Shown in pieces: positions 34,386 to 43,364 of a DNA stretch of 64,000 nucleotides. The notes under the pieces are model-generated. The model was not told where the DNA came from, ran no database searches, and worked only from the letters and a program-made list of their open reading frames with translations. The number at the start of each line of letters is the position of its first letter. The stretch's first letter is position 1. Position numbers and translations under genes: made by a program. Source of the DNA: Streptomyces sp. NBC_00536 (GTDB lineage Bacteria; Actinomycetota; Actinomycetes; Streptomycetales; Streptomycetaceae). The stretch is from NCBI RefSeq assembly GCF_036346295.1, contig NZ_CP107819.1:3968001-4032000 (forward strand), read 5' to 3'.

Positions 34386-34398
34386 ACCAGCTCACCGG
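34365..34398 (+). repeat. 17-bp tandem duplication across the stop codon
   Basis: CTGAACCAGCTCACCGG occurs twice back to back; the stop TGA at 34383-34385 lies in the second copy. The duplication leaves the encoded C-terminus unchanged. Confidence 0.9.
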
Positions 34399-34409
34399 CT
34401 GAGGGGATC

Positions 34410-34479
34410 CCCGGCTGACAGCCCGCCGCGCACGCTGTCAGCAGGCTGTCCGCGCGCTGTCAGCCGGGACCCGCATCGT
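34410..34479 (+). promoter_or_regulatory. Three 11-bp direct repeats and flanking dyad (SARP-type operator) before the ABC exporter
   Basis: GCTGTCAGCAG, GCTGTCCGCGC and GCTGTCAGCCG lie end to end at 34434-34444, 34445-34455 and 34456-34466. A -10-like CATCGT (34474-34479) follows. An inverted copy CCCGGCTGACAGC at 34410-34422 pairs perfectly with GCTGTCAGCCGGG at 34456-34468. Three repeats in 11-bp phase a few bases before the -10 match the SARP binding pattern. The gene at 34525 is the obvious target. Confidence 0.65.
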
Positions 34480-34524
34480 CAGGGCCATCGAGAACGACGG
34501 GCACCTGACGAGGAGTGGTTGAGC

Positions 34525-35484
34525 ATGGCGTACGCGATCCGGGCCGAAGGACTGGTCAAGAAGTACGGGGACTTCACCGCCCTGGACGGGGTGGACCTGG
34601 AGGTTCCGGCGGGCAAGGTCGTCGGCGTGCTGGGTCCCAACGGCGCCGGGAAGACCACCACCGTCCGCATCCTGGCCACGCTGCTGCGGCCCGACGCCGG
34701 GTACGCCACCATCGGCGGCCACGACATCGTCAAGGACCCGGTCAAGGTACGGCAGTTGATCGGGCTGACCGGTCAGTACGCCTCCGTGGACGAGACCCTG
34801 TCCGGCGCCGAGAACCTGGTGCTCATCGGGCGGCTGCTCGGCCTGTCCCGGCGCGACGCGAGGGCGCGGGGCGCGGAGCTGCTGGAGCGGTTCTCCCTCT
34901 CCGAGGCGGCCCGCAAGCCGATCGCCACCTTCTCCGGCGGCATGCGGCGGCGCCTCGACCTCGCCGCCTCCCTGGTCGGCCGGCCGCAGGTGCTCTTCCT
35001 GGACGAGCCCACGACCGGGCTGGACCCGCACGCCCGGCAGGAAGTCTGGCAGGTCGTACGGCAGTTGATCGCCGACGGGTCCACGGTGCTGCTCACCACC
35101 CAGTACCTGGAGGAGGCCGACCAGCTCGCCGACTCCATCACCGTCTTCGACAAGGGCCGCAAGGTGGCCGAGGGCCGCCCCGGTGAACTCAAGCGCCGTG
35201 TCGGCGGCCAGATCCTCCAGGTCCGGCCCACCCTGGGCGCGGACGTGCCGCTGGTCGCCGGGATGCTCACCGAGCTGACCGGACACGTTCCCGCCCAGGA
35301 CTCCGGCGTGCTCACCGTGCCCGCCGACGACCCGATGGTGGTCGCCGCGGTCGCCCGCCGCCTGGACGGCGCGGGCATCACCGCCGACGAACTGGGCCTG
35401 CGGCTGCCCAGCCTGGACGAGGTCTTCCTGGCCCTGACCGGGCACGCGCCCACCGCCGCGGAGGACCGACCCGCCGCCGCCTGA
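34525..35484 (+). CDS. ABC transporter ATP-binding protein, DrrA type
   Basis: 319 residues. The Walker A is GPNGAGKTTT, the ABC signature is TFSGGMRRRLDLA and the Walker B is VLFLDEPTTGLDP. A C-terminal extension (LRLPSLDEVFLALTGH) marks the daunorubicin-resistance DrrA family. It powers drug or lipid export with the membrane partner at 35541. The start is the ATG at 34525 with AGGAGTGG upstream. The promoter carries SARP-type repeats, and an AfsR-like gene lies just beyond the permease. Confidence 0.92.
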   Translation: MAYAIRAEGLVKKYGDFTALDGVDLEVPAGKVVGVLGPNGAGKTTTVRILATLLRPDAGYATIGGHDIVKDPVKVRQLIGLTGQYASVDETLSGAENLVLIGRLLGLSRRDARARGAELLERFSLSEAARKPIATFSGGMRRRLDLAASLVGRPQVLFLDEPTTGLDPHARQEVWQVVRQLIADGSTVLLTTQYLEEADQLADSITVFDKGRKVAEGRPGELKRRVGGQILQVRPTLGADVPLVAGMLTELTGHVPAQDSGVLTVPADDPMVVAAVARRLDGAGITADELGLRLPSLDEVFLALTGHAPTAAEDRPAAA

Positions 35485-35540
35485 GCCCCGGCCGCCCGGT
35501 TCCCCTCCCCCTCCCCCATACCTCCCGGAAGGTCCCCACC

Positions 35541-36374
35541 ATGAGCACCCTGCCCCTCCCCGCCCACGCCTCCCACACCTCCCACACCGCGCTCCCCGGC
35601 CGGATCGGCCCCGCCCAGACCCTCCGGCACAGCCTCGCCCTGGCCGGCCGGGGCGTCACCAAGTTCATGAAGTCGCCGATCCAGCTGGTCGACGTGATCC
35701 TCACCCCGATCATCTGCCTGCTGATGTTCATCTACCTCTTCGGGGACGCCATGTCCGGCGGTGACACCGACGGCTACCTGCGGCTCGTCGTCCCCGGTGT
35801 GATGGTCATGGCCGTCTTCCAGGCCAGCGTCGGCATCGGCGCTGCGCTCTGCGCGGACGCCAGTACGGGGATCTTCGACCGGTTCCGCAGCATGCCGATC
35901 GCCCGCTCCAGCCCCCTGATCGGCGCGGTCCTGGCCGACATCGTCCGCTACGTCGTCTGCCTGGGCACCGTGGCCGTCCTGGCCCTGGTCATGGGCTACC
36001 GGGTCGAGACCGGTCCGCTCGCCGCGCTCGCCGCGGTCGCCCTGCTCATCGGCTTCGCCCTCAGCTTCGCCTGGGCTTCGGTGTACCTCGGCATGCTGAT
36101 CAAGAACCCGGCGTCCGTACAGGGCCTGATGACCATCCTCATCCTGCCGCTCACCTTCGCCAGCAACGTCTTCGTCCCCCGGGAGGGCATGGCGGGCTGG
36201 CTCCAGGCCTGGTCGGACGTCAACCCCGTCTCCCTGGTGGCGGACACGGTCCGCGGGCTGCTCAACGGCGGTCCGGTCGCCGACTCCCTGACCGGGACGC
36301 TCGCCTGGATGGCCGGAGTGATCGTGGTCTTCTTCCCGCTGGCCGTCCGCGCCTACCGCAAGAACGCCGGCTGA
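35541..36374 (+). CDS. ABC-2 type permease, DrrB type
   Basis: 277 residues with six membrane helices and the ABC-2 signature (DRFRSMPIARSSPLIGAV and, near the end, SNVFVPREGMAGWLQAWSDVNP). It is the membrane half of the exporter whose ATPase is encoded 56 bp upstream. The N-terminus carries short HASHTSHT repeats. A long hairpin follows it. Confidence 0.92.
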   Translation: MSTLPLPAHASHTSHTALPGRIGPAQTLRHSLALAGRGVTKFMKSPIQLVDVILTPIICLLMFIYLFGDAMSGGDTDGYLRLVVPGVMVMAVFQASVGIGAALCADASTGIFDRFRSMPIARSSPLIGAVLADIVRYVVCLGTVAVLALVMGYRVETGPLAALAAVALLIGFALSFAWASVYLGMLIKNPASVQGLMTILILPLTFASNVFVPREGMAGWLQAWSDVNPVSLVADTVRGLLNGGPVADSLTGTLAWMAGVIVVFFPLAVRAYRKNAG

Positions 36375-36391
36375 TCCGCCGGTCACGCGCC

Positions 36392-36442
36392 CGGCCGGGC
36401 GGGGTCCGCACCCACGGGGGTGGAGCGGGCCCCGCCCGGCCG
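36392..36442. terminator. Long hairpin terminator between convergent genes
   Basis: CGGCCGGGCGGGG (36392-36404) pairs with its complement (36430-36442). The inner GTCCGC/GCGGGC and CACCC/GGGTG segments continue the stem. Confidence 0.8.
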
Positions 36443-36470
36443 TTTCGTACGTCTTCGCGCGGCGTGTGCG

Positions 36471-39400
36471 TCAGTTCCGCGGCGCCGCCCGCAGGGTCTC
36501 CGCCTCCAGCCACCGGAGCGCGTCCGCGCGGGAGTACGCGGCCCCCTCGTCGAAGGCCTGCTGGAACCCCTCCCGGCCCAGCTCCGCCACGATGCGGTCG
36601 ACCAGCTCGCGCCACTCGGGCTCGCCCCAGTCGAAGGCTCCGCGCATCACCTGGCTCATCCCGAGCGAGCGAGCGCCCTCCTCCGGGGCGCCCTCCGCCG
36701 TCCGCAGCCCGCCGAGCAGTTCGGCCACCCAGGCGAGCGCGGCGCCCGCTCCCTGGCCGAGCAGGGCGCCTGCCGCTTCGGGCAGCAGGGCCCGGGCCGA
36801 GGCCGCGTCCCCTGCGGCGAGGCGGTTCTCGATGCGGGTGCTGACGATCAGGTCGCGGGCCAGTTCCCGCAGGGCGGGGCGTCGGTCGCCCAGCGCCTCC
36901 AGCCGGTCGAGCGTGGCGTCGGACCGCACGAGGTCACCGGCCCTGCGGTGCACATTGGCCAGGCCCACGAGGATGTTGGCCTCCAGGCGCAGCTGTCCGC
37001 GCTCGCGGGCCTGGCGGTGTGCGGCGTGCAGATCGCGGAAGGCGCCCGCCAGGTCGCCGCTGCGGCGGCGTTCGCGGGCGAGCCTGGCCTTGCTGAGGTA
37101 GAGGTAGTCCTCGGTGCCGAGTTCGGAGCTGAGCGCCACGGTCCGCTCGAAGGTGGCGATGGCCTGCGCGTACTCGCCGCGCAGGGAGTGGTCGCGGCCG
37201 ATCGGGAGCAGGCTCATCACCAGCCCCCAGCGGTCGCCCACCTCCTCGAAGCCGCGCAGGGCCTCGATCCGGGAAGCGGCGCCGGTGTCCAGGTCGCCCT
37301 GTTCGGTGAGGGCGAAGTCCCGGGCCAGGTGGGCGGTGGCCCGGACCCAGGGGTCGGGCGATTCCAGGGGGTCGCTTGGCGCCCGTACGCCGGTGGGCGG
37401 GGAGACCCGGGACATCCGCAGGAGCAGCAGGGCCGGGTGGAACTCGCGGGCCGTCGCCGACTCGCCCTCGGCGGGCGTGTGTTCAGGCGTAGGTTCAGGC
37501 GTGTGTTCAGGCGTACGTCCGCCACGCGCCGCCCCTGCGGACCGCGGCCCGGGGGCCTGCGCGAGGTAGGTGTCGAGCCGGGCGCTGAGCCCCCGGATCC
37601 CCCAGTACCAGAACATCGCCCCGGCGAAGCGCGCGGCCAGGTCCGCGTCCCCGGCTTCGGCGACCGAGCGCAGCGCGAGGACGAGGTTGTCGTGTTCGGC
37701 GTCGAAGACCTCGATCGCCCGCAGCTGGTCGCGGGTGCGCAGGCGGGGTTCGTGCTCCTCCGCGAGGGCCAGGAAGTACGCGGCGTACCGCCCGGTCACG
37801 GCGTCCCCGGACCCGGACCCGGACGCGGGCGCGGCCTCGGCCTCGGCCAACCGGCGGGCCGCGTACGCCCGTACCGTCTCGAACATCCGGTAGCGCGGCT
37901 CGCCCGCGCCTTCGTCGGCGGCCACGACCAGCGACTTCTCCACCAGGGCGTCCAGCACGTACGCGATGTCGGCGGCCGGGAGCGAGTCGTCCGCGCAGAC
38001 CGCTTCGAGCGCGGTGACGGTCGCGCCGCCCGGGAAGACCGACAGCCTGCGGGCGAGGATCCGCTCGGGTTCGTCCAGCAGGTCCCAGCTCCACTCGACG
38101 AGCGCGAGCAGGGAGCGCTGGCGGGGCAGGGCGGTGCGGCTGCCCGAGGCGAGCAGCCGGAAGCGGTCGTCGAGGCGGCGCGCTATCTGCGGGGCGCTCA
38201 TCGAGCGGAGCTTGGCCGCGGCCAGTTCGAGGGCGAGCGGCATCCCGTCGAGCCGTCGGCACACCTCGACCACGGCGTCGAGGGTCGGGTCGTCGAGCGT
38301 GAAGTCCGGGCGGACCCCGGCGGCCCGGTCGACGAAGAGGCGGACCGCGGGCGAGGCCGCCGCCTCGGCGGGTTCCGGCGAGCCCGTCGGCACGTCGAGG
38401 GGGCCGAGGTGGCACAGGGACTCGCCGGTGATGGCGAGGGCCTCCCGGCTGGTGGCGAGGATCCGCAACTCCGGCAGCTGGTCGAGGAGTTCGGCGGCCA
38501 GTTCGGCGGCCGCCTCGACGAGGTGCTCGCAGTTGTCGAGCAGGAGCAGGGCGTCGCCGCTGCCGAAGAGCCCGGCCATCCGCTCGACCGGGGTCGCCGG
38601 CCGCCCCTGGCCGGAGTCGTAGAGGCGGCCGTCGGTGGAGCTGAGCGCGCCGAGGACGGCGTCCGCGAGCTGGTCCGGCGCGCTCACACCGGCGAGCGGG
38701 ACGAACCAGACCCGGCCGCGCGCGTGGGCCCGGTCCCGGGCGGCCGCTTCGAGGGAGAGCCGGGTCTTGCCCGCGCCGCCGGGGCCGACGATGGTGACGA
38801 GCCGGCCGTGGGCCAGCTGTCCGGCGAGCCGGTCCAGTTCGCCGTCACGGCCGACGAAGCTGGTGAGCCGGGCCGGGAGGCGGCTCGGGGCCGCCTCGGC
38901 CCGCTCGGCGGGCGTCTCCAACTCGCCGCGCAGCAGGGCCAGATGGATCTCCCGCAGATCGGCCGACGGGTCGACGCCGAGTTCTTCGCCGAGCCGCTCC
39001 CGGATCGCCTCGTACACCGCGAGGGCGTCGGACTGCCGTCCGGCCGCCGCCAGCGCCCGCATCCGCAGCCCGGCGACCCGTTCGCCGAGCGGCCGCTCGG
39101 CGCCCGCCGCCTCCAGATCGGCCAGCACCTCCCCGTACCGTCCGAGCCGCAGCTCGGCCTCGCAGCGGTCCTCGGCCGCCGCGGTCCGCAGGTCCTCCAG
39201 CCGGGTCGCGACGGGACCGGCGAACGGGGCGTCGCGGACATCGGCGAGCGCGGCGCCCCGCCACAGCCCGAGCGCCGCCGCGAACAGCGGGGCCGCTTCC
39301 CCGGCCCGGCCCGCCGCGAGCTCCCGCCGCCCCCGGGCGGTCAGGTCCTCGAAGCGGTGGACGTCCACGTCCTCGGCCCGCACCGGCAGCCGGTAGCCGC

Positions 39401-39656
39401 CGGAGGCCGACTCCACCGTCGCGATCCCGCGCAGCGCCCGGCGCAGCCTGGACACCAGCGCCTGGAGCGCGTTGGCCGCGTCGCCGGGCGGTTGCTCTCC
39501 CCACAGCCCGCTGACGAGGGAGTCGACGGACACCGTCCGGCCCTCTTCGAGGGCGAGCCGGGCGAGGAGCATCCGCAGCCGTACGCCGCCCACTTCGACC
39601 GGCGACGCGTCCTCGGCGTACACCTGTACCGGTCCCAGCAGCTCCACGCGCACCAC
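36471..39656 (-). CDS. AfsR-like regulator (BTAD, NTPase, TPR)
   Basis: 1061 residues. Order: winged-helix DNA-binding domain (VRVELLGPVQVYAEDASPV), BTAD to ~255, an NTPase with P-loop GPGGAGKTRLS and Walker B ALLLLDNCEHL as in the LuxR/AfsR ATPases, a winged helix, and ~450 residues of TPR-like helices. A TPEHTPEPTPEHTP insert sits in the middle of the repeats. Start is one of two adjacent GTG codons (39656/39653) with GGGGGAG upstream. It is convergent with the DrrAB exporter. The exporter promoter has SARP-type 11-bp repeats, so control of that exporter is likely. Confidence 0.87.
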   Translation of the reverse strand: MVRVELLGPVQVYAEDASPVEVGGVRLRMLLARLALEEGRTVSVDSLVSGLWGEQPPGDAANALQALVSRLRRALRGIATVESASGGYRLPVRAEDVDVHRFEDLTARGRRELAAGRAGEAAPLFAAALGLWRGAALADVRDAPFAGPVATRLEDLRTAAAEDRCEAELRLGRYGEVLADLEAAGAERPLGERVAGLRMRALAAAGRQSDALAVYEAIRERLGEELGVDPSADLREIHLALLRGELETPAERAEAAPSRLPARLTSFVGRDGELDRLAGQLAHGRLVTIVGPGGAGKTRLSLEAAARDRAHARGRVWFVPLAGVSAPDQLADAVLGALSSTDGRLYDSGQGRPATPVERMAGLFGSGDALLLLDNCEHLVEAAAELAAELLDQLPELRILATSREALAITGESLCHLGPLDVPTGSPEPAEAAASPAVRLFVDRAAGVRPDFTLDDPTLDAVVEVCRRLDGMPLALELAAAKLRSMSAPQIARRLDDRFRLLASGSRTALPRQRSLLALVEWSWDLLDEPERILARRLSVFPGGATVTALEAVCADDSLPAADIAYVLDALVEKSLVVAADEGAGEPRYRMFETVRAYAARRLAEAEAAPASGSGSGDAVTGRYAAYFLALAEEHEPRLRTRDQLRAIEVFDAEHDNLVLALRSVAEAGDADLAARFAGAMFWYWGIRGLSARLDTYLAQAPGPRSAGAARGGRTPEHTPEPTPEHTPAEGESATAREFHPALLLLRMSRVSPPTGVRAPSDPLESPDPWVRATAHLARDFALTEQGDLDTGAASRIEALRGFEEVGDRWGLVMSLLPIGRDHSLRGEYAQAIATFERTVALSSELGTEDYLYLSKARLARERRRSGDLAGAFRDLHAAHRQARERGQLRLEANILVGLANVHRRAGDLVRSDATLDRLEALGDRRPALRELARDLIVSTRIENRLAAGDAASARALLPEAAGALLGQGAGAALAWVAELLGGLRTAEGAPEEGARSLGMSQVMRGAFDWGEPEWRELVDRIVAELGREGFQQAFDEGAAYSRADALRWLEAETLRAAPRN

Positions 39657-39796
39657 GGCGGTCTCCCCCTCTGCCCTCTGCACCGACCGGCCCCCGCCAA
39701 GTCGATCATCGTTCCAACGCCGGGTCAGCATCACCCACCCGGCGCCCCCGGTAAAGGGCTTCCGACCTCAAGCAGCACTTGCGCGGAGGGCATACG

Positions 39797-40375
39797 GTGT
39801 CGCCCGTGACGCAAGACAATGAGGAGCTGGACAGCCTCGTACGCAAACGGATCCGGGCCCTTCGCGTGGCGCAGGGCTGGTCCCTGGCCGATCTGGCCGC
39901 CCGTGCCCACATCAGCCAGTCCACGCTCAGCCGGATCGAGAACGGCCGGCGGCGCCTCGCGCTGGACCAGCTCGTCACCCTCGCCCGGGCCCTGGACACC
40001 TCGCTGGACCAGCTCGTCGAGACCGCCGCCGAGGACATCGTCACCCACCCGGTGATCGACGCGGCCCACGGCCTGATGCGCTGGTCCATGAAGGCAGACC
40101 CGGACGTGAGCGTGGTGCGGCAACGCATGACGAACCCGCCCCCGGACAGCCCCGCGCGGATGCGGGCCCATCCGGGCCGCGAATGGCTCGTCGTCCTGTC
40201 CGGCACGGCGGTCCTGCTGCTGGGGAACCGGCGCGTGCGCGTGGAGACGAACCAGGCGGTCGAGTTCCCCACGATGCTGCCGCACGCCATCGGCGCCGAG
40301 GGCGGGCCCTGCGAGATCCTCGGCATCTTCGACCGCGACGCCCGCCGCGGCCACCAGGGCGGCGACGACACCTGA
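39797..40375 (+). CDS. XRE-family regulator with C-terminal cupin
   Basis: 192 residues. The N-terminal helix-turn-helix (LRVAQGWSLADLAARAHISQSTLS then RIENGRR) is followed by a cupin barrel (REWLVVLSGTAVLLLGN, MLPHAIGAEG). Such proteins sense small metabolites and often regulate adjacent catabolic or export genes. The GTG at 39797 is chosen because GGAGGG lies 6 bases before it. It precedes the methyltransferase at 40496 by 120 bp and may regulate it. Confidence 0.88.
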   Translation: MSPVTQDNEELDSLVRKRIRALRVAQGWSLADLAARAHISQSTLSRIENGRRRLALDQLVTLARALDTSLDQLVETAAEDIVTHPVIDAAHGLMRWSMKADPDVSVVRQRMTNPPPDSPARMRAHPGREWLVVLSGTAVLLLGNRRVRVETNQAVEFPTMLPHAIGAEGGPCEILGIFDRDARRGHQGGDDT

Positions 40376-40482
40376 GCGGAGGGACGCCGGGTGATCGGGC
40401 CGGGGTTTGCGCATACGGCAGGGGACCCGCCCTTCCTCTTGCGCAGTCCGGGAAGCGTGATGCCGAAACGGCACGGCCGTCC

Positions 40483-40496
40483 TAGCGTGGCCGCCA
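40483..40496 (+). promoter_or_regulatory. -10 element placing a leaderless start
   Basis: TAGCGT (40483-40488), a common streptomycete -10, ends 7 bases before the methyltransferase ATG. The transcript would begin at or next to the start codon, and no ribosome site is visible. The -35 is not clear. Confidence 0.45.
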
Positions 40497-41386
40497 TGAA
40501 CCACACCTCCCACGCCTCCCACACCCCCCACGTCCACGACCAGGCGGAGATCCTCGACCTGGACGCGGAGGTGCTCGCCGAGCACACCGCGGCCATCACC
40601 GCCCGGCTGCCCGTCCGGGCGGACCCGCGCCACATCGTGGACCTGGGCTGCGGGACCGGCACCGGCACCTTCGCCCTCCTCGCGCGCTTCCCCGGAGCGC
40701 AGGTGACCGCCGTCGACGCCTCGGCCGCCCATCTGGAGCGCCTGCGGGTACGGGCCCGGGCGCTCGGTCTGGCCGACCGGGTGCGCACGGTGGCCGCCGA
40801 CCTCGACGCGGAGTGGCCCGATCTCGACGCGGAGTGGCCCGACCTCGGCAGGCCCGGCCTCGGCAGGCCCGAGCTGGTGTGGGCCTCGGCCTCCCTGCAC
40901 CACCTGGCCGACCCCGACCGCACCCTGCGCACGGTCCACGCCCTGCTCGCGCCCGGCGGCCTGTTCGCCGTCGTCGAGCCGGCCGGGTTCCCCCGCTTCC
41001 TGCCCGCCGACGCCCCGCGGGAGCGGCCCGGCCTGGAGGACCGCTGCCACGCCGCGCTCGCGCACCACCACGCCGGGCACCTGCCGCACCGCGGCGCCGA
41101 CTGGGGCCCCCGGCTGACCGCCGCCGGGTTCACCGTCGAGGACGACCGTACGATCGCCGTGCACGTCGACGGCTCCGGCACCGACGGCTCCGCCAACGAG
41201 GCCGTCGGCCGCTACGCCCTCAGCAGCCTGGAGCGCCTGCGCGCCAACGCCGCCCACGCCCTCACCGCCGAGGACCGCGCCGCTCTCGACGCACTGCTCG
41301 ACACCGGCGGCCCCCGCAGCATCCTGCGCCGCCCCGACCTCGCGGTCCGCACCGAACGCACCGTGTGGGCCGCCCGCCGCGCCTGA
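40496..41386 (+). CDS. Class I SAM-dependent methyltransferase
   Basis: 296 residues. The SAM-binding motif I is IVDLGCGTGTGTFALLARFP, and the acidic ribose-binding residue is in QVTAVDAS. The N-terminus has HASHTPHVH. An insertion repeats LDAEWPD twice and LGRPG twice, from exact short DNA duplications (40799-40873). The substrate is unknown; small-molecule methylation is likely. It may be translated from a leaderless message. It is convergent with the molybdate transporter. Confidence 0.87.
   Translation: MNHTSHASHTPHVHDQAEILDLDAEVLAEHTAAITARLPVRADPRHIVDLGCGTGTGTFALLARFPGAQVTAVDASAAHLERLRVRARALGLADRVRTVAADLDAEWPDLDAEWPDLGRPGLGRPELVWASASLHHLADPDRTLRTVHALLAPGGLFAVVEPAGFPRFLPADAPRERPGLEDRCHAALAHHHAGHLPHRGADWGPRLTAAGFTVEDDRTIAVHVDGSGTDGSANEAVGRYALSSLERLRANAAHALTAEDRAALDALLDTGGPRSILRRPDLAVRTERTVWAARRA
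40799..40873 (+). repeat. In-frame tandem repeats inside the methyltransferase
   Basis: A 21-bp unit (40799-40819 and 40820-40840, one mismatch) is followed by a 15-bp unit (CTCGGCAGGCCCGGC at 40844-40858 and a near copy at 40859-40873). Both are multiples of three, so the frame is kept. Confidence 0.85.
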
Positions 41387-41424
41387 CGGACCAGGCGGAC
41401 CGGGCGGCTCCAGTGCCGGGGCGC

Positions 41425-43353
41425 TCAGAGTTCCACGAGGGTGACCTCGGTGGCCTTGAGGCCGGCCCAGATCTCGGCGCCGTCCGCGAGGGCGAGGTCG
41501 GCGGCGGCCTGCGGGGTGATCTCGGCGATCAGGTCGGGGGTCTGCTCCGAGGTGATCAGGACGCGCAGTCGGCTGCCGACGACGGTGATCTCGCGTACGG
41601 TCCCCCGCCAGACGTTGCGCGGGCTGCCCGTGGGCCGTTCGCGGTGCAGGGACACCGACTCCGGGGCGATGATCGCGAGCGCCTCGGCCCCCTCGGGGAG
41701 CGGGTCCGCGGCGACCAGGATGCCGCCGGTGGCGAGGGTGAGGCCGGCCCGGGTCGCGGTGCAGGGCCAGGCGTTGCGGCCGAGCATGCGGGCCACCCAC
41801 GGGGAGCGTGGGTGGCGGGTGACTTCGGCGGGGGTGGCGTCCTGGAGGGTGCGGCCGTCGGCCAGGACGAGGACCCGGTCGGCCAGGGAGACCGCCTCGA
41901 CGGGGTCGTGGGTGACGATCAGGCAGACCCCGCCGAAGCCGGCGAGATGGGTGCGCAGGGTGTGCCGCACCCGCGCGCGGGTGGTCTGGTCGAGGGCGGC
42001 GAGGGGTTCGTCGAGGAGGAGCAGGCGGGGGCGGGCGGCCAGGGCGCGGGCCAGGGCGACGCGCTGGGCCTGGCCGCCGGAGAGCTGGGCGGGTTTGCGG
42101 TGGGCGAGGTGGCCGACGGCGAGCCGGTCGAGCCAGGCCTGTGCCTCGGCGCGGGCCTCGGTGCGTGGAACTCCGCGGGCGCGCAGTCCGTAGGCGGTGT
42201 TGGCGAGGGCGGTTTGGTGGGGGAAGAGGGCGCCGTCCTGGGGGACCCAGGCGACCTGGCGTTTGTGCGGGGGCAGGGCGGTGACGTCGAGGTCGCCCAG
42301 CTTCAATGCGGCGTGGGCGCGGGGGGTGAGGCCGAGGAGGGCGCGCAGGAGGGTGGTCTTGCCCGCGCCGTTCTCGCCGACGACGGCGATGGTGGTGCCG
42401 GGTTCCGCGTCCAGGGTCAGTTCGTTGAAGCCGGTGACGGTGGCGTGCAGCGGCCAGGGATCGGTGGGCCGCGGGAGCGCCGGTGGTTCGGCGGTGGCCA
42501 AGGCCGCGGCGGCGGGTTCCGGCGCGGAGGCGGTACGGGGGCGGCTCACCGATCCGGTCCAGCGGCCGCGCAGGCCGACCAGGACGGCCATCGCGATGGC
42601 CAGCAGGAGCAGGGAGACGGAGGTCGCGGCTTCCGGGGCGTCCTGGAGGAGGAGGTAGACCTGGAGCGGGAGGGTCTGGGTGGCACCGGGGAGGTTGCCC
42701 GCGAAGGTGATCGTCGCGCCGAACTCGCCGAGCGCCCGGGCCCAGGCGAGGGCCGCTCCGGCGGCGAGCCCCGGGGCGACCATCGGCAGGGTGACGGTGA
42801 AGAACACCCGGACCGGGGAGGCGCCGAGGGAGGAGGCGGTCTCCTCGTAGGAGGGCCTCAGGCCCGCGAGGGTGCCTTCCAGGCTGATGACGAGGAACGG
42901 CATCGCGACGAAGGTCGCGGCGAGGACGGCGCCCGAGGTGTGGAAGGGGAACACGATCCCGAAGGTGCTCTCCAGCCACGGCCCGAGCAGCCCGCGCCGC
43001 CCGAAGCCGAGCAGCAGGGCGACACCGCCGACGGTCGGCGGCAGCACCATCGGCAGCAGGACCAGGGCCCGGACGGAGGTCTTCCCGGGAAACTCCACCC
43101 GGGCCAGCAGCCACGCCAGCGGCACGCCGAGCAGCAGGGACAGGCCGAGCGCCGCGAAGGAGACGAGCAGCGACAGCTTGAGGGCCAGGACCACCGGCGG
43201 GCTCGTGAGGTGGGTGCCGAGCGCCCCCCATTCGGTGCGCACCAGGATGCCGATCAGCGGCAGCAGCAGGAACGCGACGGCCAGCAGTGCGGGCAGCACC
43301 AGGGTGAGGGAGGGCCGGGTACCGGATATCCGGTACCCGCGGAGCCATTTCAC
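41425..43353 (-). CDS. modBC: Molybdate ABC transporter, fused permease-ATPase (ModB-ModC)
   Basis: 642 residues that join two normally separate subunits. Residues ~1-265 are a ModB-type permease with the GATQTLPLQVY and ALGEFGATITFAGN loops. Residues ~300-520 are the ATPase with Walker A GENGAGKTT, signature QLSGGQAQRVALARAL and Walker B LLLLDEPLAALD. A C-terminal TOBE/Mop domain (~550-642) binds molybdate. The transporter imports molybdate for molybdopterin enzymes such as the one at 58539. The partner substrate-binding protein ModA is not found on either side: only 11 bp separate it from the regulator at 43365. Confidence 0.9.
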   Translation of the reverse strand: MKWLRGYRISGTRPSLTLVLPALLAVAFLLLPLIGILVRTEWGALGTHLTSPPVVLALKLSLLVSFAALGLSLLLGVPLAWLLARVEFPGKTSVRALVLLPMVLPPTVGGVALLLGFGRRGLLGPWLESTFGIVFPFHTSGAVLAATFVAMPFLVISLEGTLAGLRPSYEETASSLGASPVRVFFTVTLPMVAPGLAAGAALAWARALGEFGATITFAGNLPGATQTLPLQVYLLLQDAPEAATSVSLLLLAIAMAVLVGLRGRWTGSVSRPRTASAPEPAAAALATAEPPALPRPTDPWPLHATVTGFNELTLDAEPGTTIAVVGENGAGKTTLLRALLGLTPRAHAALKLGDLDVTALPPHKRQVAWVPQDGALFPHQTALANTAYGLRARGVPRTEARAEAQAWLDRLAVGHLAHRKPAQLSGGQAQRVALARALAARPRLLLLDEPLAALDQTTRARVRHTLRTHLAGFGGVCLIVTHDPVEAVSLADRVLVLADGRTLQDATPAEVTRHPRSPWVARMLGRNAWPCTATRAGLTLATGGILVAADPLPEGAEALAIIAPESVSLHRERPTGSPRNVWRGTVREITVVGSRLRVLITSEQTPDLIAEITPQAAADLALADGAEIWAGLKATEVTLVEL

Positions 43354-43364
43354 GTAGGCGCCGG

